Source: Teratosphaeria epicoccoides
Taxonomy: Eukaryota; Ascomycota; Dothideomycetes; Mycosphaerellales; Teratosphaeriaceae
NCBI GenBank assembly: GCA_021401465.1
Contig: JADDMT010000126.1
Coordinates: 1-64,000, forward strand
Reading direction: 5' to 3'
Length of the DNA stretch: 64,000 nt
The position numbers were made by a program, and so were the translations under genes. Under the pieces are notes generated by a model. It was not told the DNA's origin, ran no database searches, and saw only the letters and a program-made list of their open reading frames with translations. The stretch's first letter is position 1. Each line of letters opens with the position of its first letter. Positions 10,190 through 19,363 of the stretch are shown one piece after another.

Positions 10190-13100
10190 ATGGTAATTAA
10201 CGCGTCTATAAGCGCCATAGCCTTTGTAACACACTATGTTAACAATAGCTTCATAGCGCATACTATACTACACAGGCTACAGCAAGGCATTAAAAGGTCA
10301 TAGTAGTCATGCCTAGCATGTTCCTACCTACATAGCGGCGAAGTTTCTGCACTTCATTAATTAGAGTACTATAGATCTTAGACCTAACGATAAATACGCG
10401 TCAGATTTGAACATCTCCTTAGACTTAAACGACAGAGTCGAAACTTAATTAGCAGACAATGTCCTTACCTATAAGGAGGGGGCATTAGTCGACGATGCTA
10501 CAGGAGTAGATAGGCAATATGTTGCAAACGAGGAACTAGTCACAGTCGTTAAGCCTGTGTTTAATAAGGCTTACATACAAGAGAAAGAGATAGTAGCGAC
10601 AGCTAGGGCAATCGACAATAACAGTAGTAACATCGACGCGCTTAGTCTCTACGACGACCTAGTAGCATTTACAAGAGACGCTACATCTCTAGATAGACGA
10701 TATAGAGACACGAATAGCAGCTAAACAGGTAGGCTACATGGCGTCACGAGCGAGCACAGCTTAGCTTTAATCCATATGCGCGCTAGTAGGCTATTGTCTA
10801 CTAGGTACGAGTAACTGTACAAGCGGACACCTTTCGGCATAGGTAGTCTCACGGCAGGCAGGCTAATCAAAGTGTACGTTAAGCCGCAATCCTACCGAGT
10901 TAGTAATAACCTTGACTAGGTCTAACGAACAGACAGATAAGGAACTTAATGAATAGGGCTATACCTTCTTCTAAAGTAATGTAGATGTAGCATTCGCATA
11001 CTAGCTCTTACATGAAGGTATTTCGAGTAACGCCATCGATCGGTTATTCAAGAATCCCTAGCTACAGAAGATCTACGAACTGCTTAGCTTTCGGTTAGGC
11101 GTAGAGCTTAAGGACAAGATCTAAGAAGTAAGTGCCTACTAACTACTATTCATTATAAAGTAGAGTATTACGAACATTGAATTAGAATCTCCATAGTCGA
11201 CCTCTAGTGTTAAGACAGTGCCTCTAAGGCACCGGAAAGTTGAAGACGTTATGCGCTTTCTTATAGGGCACAAGGGTTTCAGGAATAATCTCGTGTATGC
11301 GCCTTATTGCCTCGAGCCTCTAGATGACCCGCCTAGGCGGATCTATTAGGACATGGCCTCTGCAGACTAGTAGTAGGACAAACAGAAAGAGCTTAGAATA
11401 GACAGAGCGACAATTATGCCACTAATTCTTGCTAGTAACAAGACACAGGTTACTAATTATCAAGGTAACCTGATTGCATAGCTAGTATACTTAATGATTA
11501 GCAACCTGCCTAGATCGGTTCGTAACTCTAATTATCGACTAGGCAGCGTGCTCCTAGCGATGCTACTAGTAGTTAAAGGCGGGAAAGGAAGCATTAGGGA
11601 CAAGCTATACTATTGCTACATGAAGACAATGTTCGACCCTATTACTAAGCTTGCCGCGGGCGAGGGCCTTAACGTCTTATGTACAGATAGCTAGACATGG
11701 CGATGTTTCCTAAATATCGCAGTATACGCGAGTAACTACTAAGAACAGGTAATGATCACAGGCGTGAAGAATAACTGCTACTACATAATATGTATAATCG
11801 ATCTAGAAAAACGCGAAGACCTCGAAGCAGTTACGCTATAGCGGATACATAAGGACACGTAAATACAAATCATGCTCTAGCGAGCAGCGAAGAAGGACTA
11901 GGGTAGCTACGTACACGACCTACTAAACTTCGCATTTAGGTACCCTAGCCTAAATATCTACAAGACGCTAATAGTAGACGTACTCTACTAACTCTTCAAG
12001 GGCGTATTAATGTACGTCATAGATTAGACGCGAGATTTGCTTAAGAGTTAACTGCCTCTGTCTTCGAAGCGAGCTAGAGCGGCACTCCTATAAGCTAAGG
12101 GCTAGCATAAAGTAGCAAGAAAGAGTAACAAAGGCAAGACTATTATAGATCATTAACTTGATGTCATTATTAACTATTACTTCGCGGTAGTGCCTGTATT
12201 TAGGAACCTCTAGGTGTTTGGCTAGATGTCCGTAGTAAGCTAATAGATAGGCTAGAAGCAGAAGAGTATGCTACGATAGTTGCTCCTAGTCTTCGTGCTA
12301 CTATTAGAAGAGGCTAAGGCACATAGTACTATCTAGTTCTTGCAGGCAATAGTAGACTTCTCTTACTTGGCGTAATATCCTTCACATGATAGCGAAACGC
12401 TCTAGTTTATAGTCCTCGCCCTATTCTAATGCAACTAGTATAAAGAAGAGTTTAGGGAGTACCGCATAAGCAAAGGAGAGCTAAGAAAGAAGAATGTGCA
12501 GACAGAGCGAGCGGAGGAGCCTAAGATAGTAGACAATATATGTGAACTATAAGGGCACTTCAATTTTCCTATGTTTTATGCCCTTACAAACTACATGGAC
12601 ATAATATAGCTCTTTAGTAACGCGCTAGACCTTGACACTAGCTACTTCGAACACAAGCATGTCGAATACGTCAAGAAGCTATTCAAATTAACTAATAAGA
12701 AGAACAGATAGGAGGACTAAATTATAGAGTACTTCTAGCGAAAGATTACTATGCTTACATTCTTTAATCCTAGTTTAACGTTCTAGCAGCAGACTAAGGC
12801 TAAACGTCAAGAGGCTTAGGAGCGCGAAGTGCCTTAACTAACAGAGTAGAAGGATGTCGAAGCCTTCCTTAGCTAGCGAAGGCTAAGATCTAGCTAATCG
12901 TTACTAGGTAGAGACATATAGAGGATAGTTAGTAATGTAGTAGCACACATAGGGCTAGAGATAGGGCCTTACTTCTGTTATGCTACTACAGTGTTTATTA
13001 GAGAGTACTAGGCGTCGTCTAATACAACATCGACGTCGAATATAATGCGTCTTAATCCTAACAGGATTAAGGGAAGACCGGATTAGGTCGACGATTTAGA

Positions 13101-13872
13101 TGTATCTTTCTATGCTAGTGTATAGTACTAGAAGATGCATTATAAGGATCCTAACGATCTATCTGCAACTAAGCCAGATGTCATTAGATGTACCCTAAAC
13201 TAGCAAGGAATCCAGGACAATCGCTGTAACGACTAGCTCTAGGTCTAGGAGTACGAAGTACTACTAGTTACAGACGAGACTACTAGCGTTAATAGACAAA
13301 CTGACCTAGTCGTTGCCTTTAAGGGCCGGCTACCTGCTCGCCTGTTGTATGTCGTAACCTTCTAAGACAAGAAATCGCGCGTCATAGTAGATAGCTACAA
13401 CTACATAATACTAGCACATAATAAACGTCTAACCTACATAGGTATGTTCGTAGACCTATTCTGGCTGAAAGATCCGGCTAGAAGAGCAGACGATGTTTAT
13501 AGCATGATAGTAATCATAGCGATACGTTCTAGCCTACAGGAAGGTACTCTATAAGGTCGCCGCATCTACGGGCTTACTAGCGTCTACTATAGTATCTACG
13601 TTATGCTAACAGACAAATATGACACCTCTAGCTAATGTGACATGTACATTAACAACACTGCCGACTTTGAGACCTACAACTTCATATATAATGCGGACTA
13701 GGAGGAACAAGAGTCTAGGGTAGTAACTAAACACAAGCTACATTGCCTGAATATAGCTAAGGAGCGCGATATTACGGCTACTAGCAAGGAAGGGCCGCTA
13801 TCGCTTAAGCGTGGCGTCGCTAGTAGCTCTACTTAGGACTAATCGAGGAGAAACAAACGCAAACAATCATGA
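10190..13872 (+). pseudogene. Plavaka-type (KDZ superfamily) transposase, RIP-degraded
   Basis: Transposase that would cut and insert the surrounding element. A single frame, apart from RIP stops, runs from about 10921 to TGA 13870-13872 (about 980 codons). The N-terminal part (10190-10920) is in other frames, so it has an intron or frameshift. Diagnostic Plavaka features are an N-terminal Trp/aromatic-rich segment; the block ILASNKTQVTNYQGN near 11430-11475, followed by VYLMISNLPRSVRNS; a D-x-x-x-R-C-F...YASNY.EQV block (11685-11755); and an LIVDVL..LFKGV block near 11965-12010. The C-terminus is basic (RRNKRK), a possible nuclear signal. Expected Trp/Gln codons are TAG. Identification rests on recognised family blocks, not on a search. 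Confidence 0.82.
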
Positions 13873-14559
13873 CATACGTAACGAATGCTATACTAGTAAG
13901 CTCGATAAAGGTAGCATGCTACAAGGAGGGCTCCTAGCACGTAGTTCTTCTAGCTAGCGCTAGTAGACTTGACGACTTAGCTACTTAGCTAACCTATGCC
14001 GTAGTTGAACATGATGCTAATTAGGGTAGGCGACATAATGACTCCTTCGTAGATCTTGTTACGAAGCTTAGCTAGGAGCTAGAAACACAACTAGTTAGCA
14101 TATATATGTATAATTAGTCAGAATCGTAGCTACTTACCTTGAGAAAGGGAAACTCGTGTTTAGCGATAACGGCTGCGAGCTTCTTTCGATAGCAGGCACG
14201 TCGCTAAGAGGTAGATGCTTAGTAAGTTTTCAAGAAAGTCATGAATTGCCGCCTGCTACAGCTAGAAGCAGGTCTTCTACCTACGTGCATAACTACTTAT
14301 TAGTCATGCCGCAGGATTAGCAGTTAGTGCTACTAGCCAAAAGTCTCTCATCGCATGCATATCTCTCTGCTAGCTAGCGTCTAGGTAGCTAGCTAGCTTA
14401 TCTACCTCGCATATTTACTGCCCTTTCTGCAGAGCCTTCGCTACCTATCGTTCTAGCGCACGTCTCTCTATGCGCGACAATTCCCGTTTAACTTAATTAA
14501 GAGATATCGTAACTATAGGCTTAATAAGGAGAGTATATAAGAGCTTAACCTAGAAACCC
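13873..14559. other. Junction region right of transposase
   Basis: Homology with copy 2 stops at about 13910. A 110-bp block (14211-14319) containing a short plus-strand frame (VLKKVMNCRLL) is shared with 43132-43229 of copy 2. The DNA between is different in the two copies, marking a cargo boundary. No full gene seen. Confidence 0.5.
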
Positions 14560-15596
14560 CTCTGCCTAGGAGTAGTACTATCGATCTTGCTATTAAGCTA
14601 TTCATACTACGCTATGTCAACTTTGACCTCTAACGCCGCGGTTAGATAGCTGACACGGGTTCTTGCTCGCTTGACGAATAAGACGTAGAGAGCAGTTAAC
14701 TAATCTGTTAGGTAGGGGTTAGAAAGTCTGCGTAGAGGGACACCTTACTTACTATACTAGGCTTAGCGAAGAAAGCAAGCATAGATCTCTGCGACCTCGC
14801 TAATTCGTCCTAGCTAGCGATTATAGTGTACTACATAATTAGACGGTTAAAGCTAGGACTTAGTAGGGCAGGGTGCTAAACATTCTAAATGCGCGATAGT
14901 AATAAGGCCTAGTCTCTTATAGTATACTCTCGATAGGCCATAGAAGTAGCCTTGCTTAGTCGGTGCAAGAGTAGCTACTAGCTAGGAGCAGGCTCCTTCT
15001 AATCTAAGATCAGCTAGCCATTGTTACTAACTAGCTCGCGTAGCTAGCGGATTAGCCCCGAATAGACCCGTGGCTTAAACATCTCTAGTACGCCCTTTGC
15101 AAATACTTCTAAAAGCCGTTAGGGCATCTAGCAGCCTACTTGATGCTAGCTGTAGGGGTGCGACTAAGCCTCGCCTAGATGAAGCGCTACAAGTCCACGC
15201 TTCCTTAGTAGTCCCGCATAGTACTAAAGATTAGTTAGTAACAGTATTGCCTATAAGGCCTAGCTATAACACATACTACTAGCTCTTATCTAGCATCTTA
15301 GCACAGAAGTCTAGGAAGTATACACTATCTAGCGTAGCTAGCTTTGCACTCGCTAGGAGCCTAATCAGGCTACCGCCGCATGCAACGTCAAGTACCTTGT
15401 ACCTAGCTCGATGCTCTACCTAAGGGGCGTAGTTAACGAGATCCTTATAGGCATCGAAGTCCGGATATGCCTTCTGTAGCGCGACGGCGGCTTCTGATGC
15501 CTAGACAGTATCGCGGACGTAGTTAGCTGCGAACTTAGCGCGCTTAGAACCTACACTAATCGCTAGCTCTAGGTCTAGGGTCAGATTCGTCAACAT
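14560..15596 (-). pseudogene. SAM-dependent methyltransferase relative (cargo)
   Basis: Minus-strand ORF with ATG at 15596. About 70 residues in is a class I methyltransferase motif I in the context KVLDVACGGSLIRLLA (nucleotides about 15400-15350), where the Gly-rich loop binds S-adenosylmethionine. It is followed by VYFLDFCAKMLDKS, the usual strand-2/helix block (D-[FV]-[CS]-x-K-M-L). After a frame change near 15130 the frame continues with a VSNNGWLILDW segment resembling the late 'NGG-x-L' strand. RIP-type stops are present throughout and the C-terminal limit is approximate. The substrate cannot be inferred. It is absent from copy 2. It could be a small-molecule enzyme picked up from the host or a regulator of the transposon. 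Confidence 0.62.
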
Positions 15597-16445
15597 AGTA
15601 GGTTTGGATTCTACTAGCGCGTTAGTTTATAGTCTCGTCATATAAGCATACAATGCTTACATGCCGTAGTGTTGTTAGTATGCTAGGATCTGTATAGATG
15701 CTAGAGAAGAAGCCGAGTACTAGATAAGGTAGTTGTTTAAAAGAAAGAAGTTTAGAGTACTAAGCTTCTTTTGTATTTTAGTAGCTATAGGTCATGTGCT
15801 CTGCATGGTCGCTAACCGCACACATTGCATCATTACATTATTAGTTTCTGCCTAAAAAATGACTAGAAATGGAAGGCACATGACGCTACTACCTGAAAAA
15901 TGGCTAGAAACAGGAGGCATGCGACGCTGTCACAGATTCAGTTAAATATTACACACTACTACCTAGGCACATAACTAAATGAAGAAGGCACGATATCAGG
16001 CGATTCTACCTTAAAAGGCAGTAAAAAATAATCCCCGTAGTTGCGACCTACAGACCTTATCTACTACTATACGGAGGCATTAGGAATAGTAGTAACTACA
16101 ACATAGTTACACTGACGCTAGCTTAATAGCGGCATGTGCACTTAGCAGACACAGCTACATAGGATAGATGTCGCCATGTTTGCTGCTTCTTTGCTAAGAG
16201 CGATAACTACCTACATGTAGCACATAGCGGCATGTAGCAGCTAACTAATCTAGACGGCAGTTACGAGGGCCTCATGTGTACTAGCTAGGCAGCAGCACGT
16301 ACACTCGGCAGCAAGAGATATCTATATCTTCTACTACTCTTCTACTTTAACTCTTTACTAATTACATTAACTAACTTCGAAGACTTGCCTAATACACACA
16401 AGTAGTAGTAACATCAATTAACCCTCTATCTTACTATTTAAGACA
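15597..16445. other. Spacer between methyltransferase and MYND-like ORFs
   Basis: About 850 bp between two divergently transcribed ORFs, so it could hold a bidirectional promoter. It is AT-rich and has the near-repeat TAAAAAATGACTAGAAA / TGAAAAATGGCTAGAAA (15852-15910). No coding frame seen. Confidence 0.4.
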
Positions 16446-17903
16446 ATGGCTAGCATAGTCGCTTAATACACTAATTGTAGCATTAACAGCCCGCTTAAGA
16501 TGTGCCTATGTCAGGCAGTAGCCTACTATAGCAAGAATTGCCAGATAATCGACTAGCACGACAACTACAAGGACAGCTGCGCTAGGCGGCTAACCCGGAA
16601 TAGGAATAAGTATGCAGTTAACCCTGAGATATGACGACTAGTTACTAACTTCATGTTTACTCGACGCGTCAAAATCCTGCCGTTTAAGAAGATCTTTAAA
16701 GGGGAGGACATAGCGAGTCGCGCGACAAGGGAGCAGGCTAACAGTGTACTACCCCTAATTACGAACAAGGTGTTTAGAGTGCTACTTACTAGACCGCTAG
16801 GTATACATGAGCTTTTCTTTAGCGGGCTAATCGTCGTCGGTTATAATGGGACCCCTAACGCCCCTTAGATGAGTTTTAGGGGAGTCCGTGTGTTTAGGAG
16901 TAAAAGGAATAGGAAGGTCGTCTTCATTGTAATGAAGACGGAAGACGCTAATCAGTCAGGCTAAAAGAAGGTCAATGTCAAGTACAAGACAGAAGACTAG
17001 TATACCTAGGCATTCTACTAAGGCCTGTAGAATACATACGACATAGAGCCATCATACGACGAGTTCTCTCTACAGTTTAGACAGCGTCTACAGGGCGAGT
17101 TTAGCGATGTCGTCGTAGGAGCCCGCAACAACTTAGCCACTTTGAATGGCATAATGAATAAGCCGTTTATCGTCTAGTACTACATGCAGAGGAACGAGAT
17201 ACGCTAACAAGTGCATATGTGCATCTCGACACATGTTTCTAAGGCTATAGTAGGCTAGTAAGCAGGTAGGCATAGAGACATAGTAGTATTCTAAACAGGG
17301 GTCTAGCTATGTTTCCTGAAGTCTGGCGAGCTAGTAGAGATAGTATTACTTATAGTTTACTTGTTTCTTAGCTCCTGTGAGACTAGCATGCTAGTAAGAG
17401 CTGTAGGCCCTGCTAATTTAATATGGCAATAGCAGGTAGATGTGATTCGACAGTAGCATATTTTGGTCGTAGTAGCTACTTAGCTGCTACTAACATAGCG
17501 GTGTATATGTATTTACCGGAATTCAGATGACATTAATGCAGACCTCTACAGTTTCGTGTACTCTAAGCAGTTCGTACTCTACATGACTATTATAGCTACT
17601 TAGCTGCCTCGACTTCGTTTTCTAGTAGTTAAGAAGTATAAGGGAATGTTAGAGAGTGTAGAGGTCGAAGACAAAATCGTCGAATAGGTTGCGGACTAGA
17701 TGCGCCTCTAAGTGTATAAGGAAAGGCATAGGAGGATATAGACGACTTACAAGCTATAGCTATCGACTATAGAAGGCTTTAGAGACTACCTATAGTGCAG
17801 AGACAGCAGCGTAGTAGCTAGTACGGTAAATGAGCTATGTAAGGGGGCAGTCTAAAGACAAGTTTCATTCTAACTACTACATATCGCTAACACTTAGTAG
17901 TGA
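16446..17903 (+). pseudogene. MYND-like zinc-finger protein (cargo)
   Basis: Single plus-strand frame from ATG 16446 to TGA 17901-17903, about 485 codons with RIP-type stops. The first 55 residues resemble a MYND zinc finger: CQAVAYYSKNCQIID, then a stop at the usual Trp, then H-D-N-Y-K-D-S-C. Tyr stands where a Cys is expected at two places (Y-T-N-C and AYYS), both explained by TGC to TAC. One canonical Cys (three residues before CQAV) is Met, so the match is imperfect. The remaining 430 residues, including a clean 71-codon open stretch at 16653-16868, match nothing I know. MYND fingers mediate protein contacts, often in chromatin proteins. It is absent from copy 2. Confidence 0.55.
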
Positions 17904-18197
17904 TGCCTGTCGCCAGATTACACGGCTAGGAGTAGGGCTAAGTAGACGTACACATCAGAGGAGCATACGAGTGTAGGTAAGTAGCGATTAATTAGAAAGC
18001 CGTTAAATAAGCACACCTACGAGTAGACATGAGTAGGAAGGCTAACGAGCCCGTAAATCGAGTAGCTAGGAGTAGGGCCGAGGAGGCCGAGCTAGTAAGA
18101 TACTGCTAGTATACTACTAGCACCTACTTAGCTAACTTAGCTCTACTCGGTCTACTCTTTGTACTTCATACTACTTAGGGGTTAGGTTTTCGAGATG
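17904..18197 (+). repeat. Right subterminal repeats and inverted end of DNA transposon
   Basis: Contains CGAGTAG, GAGTAGG, TCGAGTAGCTAG and CTACTCGGTCTACTC, mirroring the left end, and finishes with GTTTTCGAGATG, the reverse complement of the left terminus with one mismatch. The family A LTR resumes after TA. Confidence 0.75.
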
Positions 18198-18662
18198 TAA
18201 GGGTAGGTGCTAATAGCAGGAAGGTGACTAGGTATTAGACTCGCAGAGCTGTGAAGAATATCGACAATAGCAATTGTCCTTGTAACTAACTATCCCCTAG
18301 GGAAAGGGAATTGAATTAAGCACAAAGCTCCTTACTACCTGTCCTAAAGCTATCCCTATATACTAGAGAGACAGAGTAGCTCTATTAGATCTGTTAACAG
18401 ACCCGACAGATCTATGTCTATAGATCTGTAGACTAACCCTATAGATCCTAGGGTCTATTATCCCGTGACAGATCCCTTCTCCCCTATAGGCCTATAGATC
18501 TGTAGACTAACCCTACAGATCTAGGGATCTATCCTCACGTGACAGATCCTTTCTCCTATAACTATGCTTATGACTCATAGTACTCCTATAACTATACTAT
18601 GACTCATAGCACTTAGGACCCTCATAATCCTGTAGCTTATAGTACTCCTGACACTTATGACA
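18198..18662 (-). repeat. Family A 3' LTR of the minus-strand copy (main part)
   Basis: LTR lacking its first bases, which lie at 4474-4480 on the other side of the DNA transposon. It begins TAAGGGTAGGTGC and ends ATGACA. The reversed polypurine tract (CTATCCCCCTCTTAG) follows at 18663. The hairpin array and TATA context are present in reverse. Confidence 0.88.
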
Positions 18663-18742
18663 CTATCCCCCTCTTAGCCTAGCTTGTCCCTAAGCTACCT
18701 TATTAGTGCGGGGTTTCTCTTGTCATTTTCTTTTATGCTATA

Positions 18743-19363
18743 ATGTCTTCTCTTTCTACATTACTGCCTTGTGTCATCCTAGACACTAACGCCCCTTTAA
18801 CGTAGAAACGTAAACGCCGCGCGAATCGAATCTATCGTTAGGGCTAGGACAGCTTGAAGTCCTATACTTAGTGTCAAGAGTTAAAGTTCGTTTGTTAGGT
18901 ACACATTTCCTTAGGGAAATGTTCGTAATGTCACTTTAGTAACTGCCGGAGTTACGACGCAAAGGTAACAGAGGTCGAATAGAAGAAGTTAGGCAATTAG
19001 CGGAAAAGACTAATTACTGATCTCGATTGTGCGAAGGCGGTCCTAGCTAAGGCTTCATAGAAGATAATAGAGGCGCATGTAAAGGAGATGCGTCTTCAAA
19101 AACAGTTAGACGCGGTCGACTAGGAGGTCGAGGATAGTCGCACTCTCGAGGAGCGTAAGATTAGGGAGGATGAGGCCGAAGAACAGGCTCTCTTGCAGGC
19201 TAGGTTTCTTCTTGACCTAGATCCTTCAGCAGGTCTCGCTCTTAGTCCTACGACCTAGAGCGTAATAGAGGGTCTCACTAACGCCTCATATTAGGGTTTC
19301 CTAGATGGCGTGATAGCCGAGCCGATCGACAGCGTCCCGCAGGAGTCTAGTCGTAGCTTATAA
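18743..19363 (+). pseudogene. Antisense accessory ORF of family A (full length)
   Basis: 206-codon ORF on the strand opposite to gag-pol, from ATG 18743 to TAA 19361-19363. A basic segment (KRKRRANRI, residues 22-30) precedes Cys44, 51, 60, 63, 68 and Tyr72 (Cys in the copy at window start), spaced C-x6-C-x8-C-x2-C-x4-C-x3-C. Residues 80-155 are Lys/Glu/Arg/Leu-rich and look coiled-coil. The TTA before its stop is the reversed stop codon of pol, so the two genes converge with abutting stops. The equivalent at 49021-49641 has exactly the same length (621 bp). About ten RIP-type stops. Unknown function; a small zinc-binding regulatory or nucleocapsid-like protein is possible. Confidence 0.72.

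Larger units (their letters stand above)
4481..18197 (+). mobile_element. Plavaka/KDZ-like DNA transposon with cargo genes, copy 1 (complete)
   Basis: 13,717-bp DNA transposon inserted in a family A LTR. Its ends are 12-bp inverted repeats differing at one RIP-type site, CGTCTCGAAAAC at 4481-4492 against the reverse complement of 18186-18197. It is flanked by TA (4479-4480 and 18198-18199). Contents in order: minus-strand ORFs at 5430-7769 and 8165-8891, a plus ORF at about 9060-9640, a Plavaka-type transposase ending at 13872, a minus-strand methyltransferase relative starting at 15596, and a plus-strand MYND-like ORF at 16446-17903. Subterminal DNA at both ends is rich in CGAGTAG/CTACTCG. 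The left 9.4 kb recurs at 31931-42060. All ORFs are RIP-broken, so the element is dead. Confidence 0.85.

Noticed and set aside
16565..16768. Minus-strand ORF of 67 codons
   Set aside because: Lies antisense within the MYND-like frame, which has better domain and RIP-stop evidence.
4481..18197. TET/JBP dioxygenase as cargo, as known for some KDZ elements
   Set aside because: I found no H-x-D...H...R iron-binding pattern in any of the accessory ORFs.
4481..18197. Starship-type giant element
   Set aside because: No tyrosine recombinase (DUF3435) at the left end; inverted ends and a Plavaka-type transposase instead.
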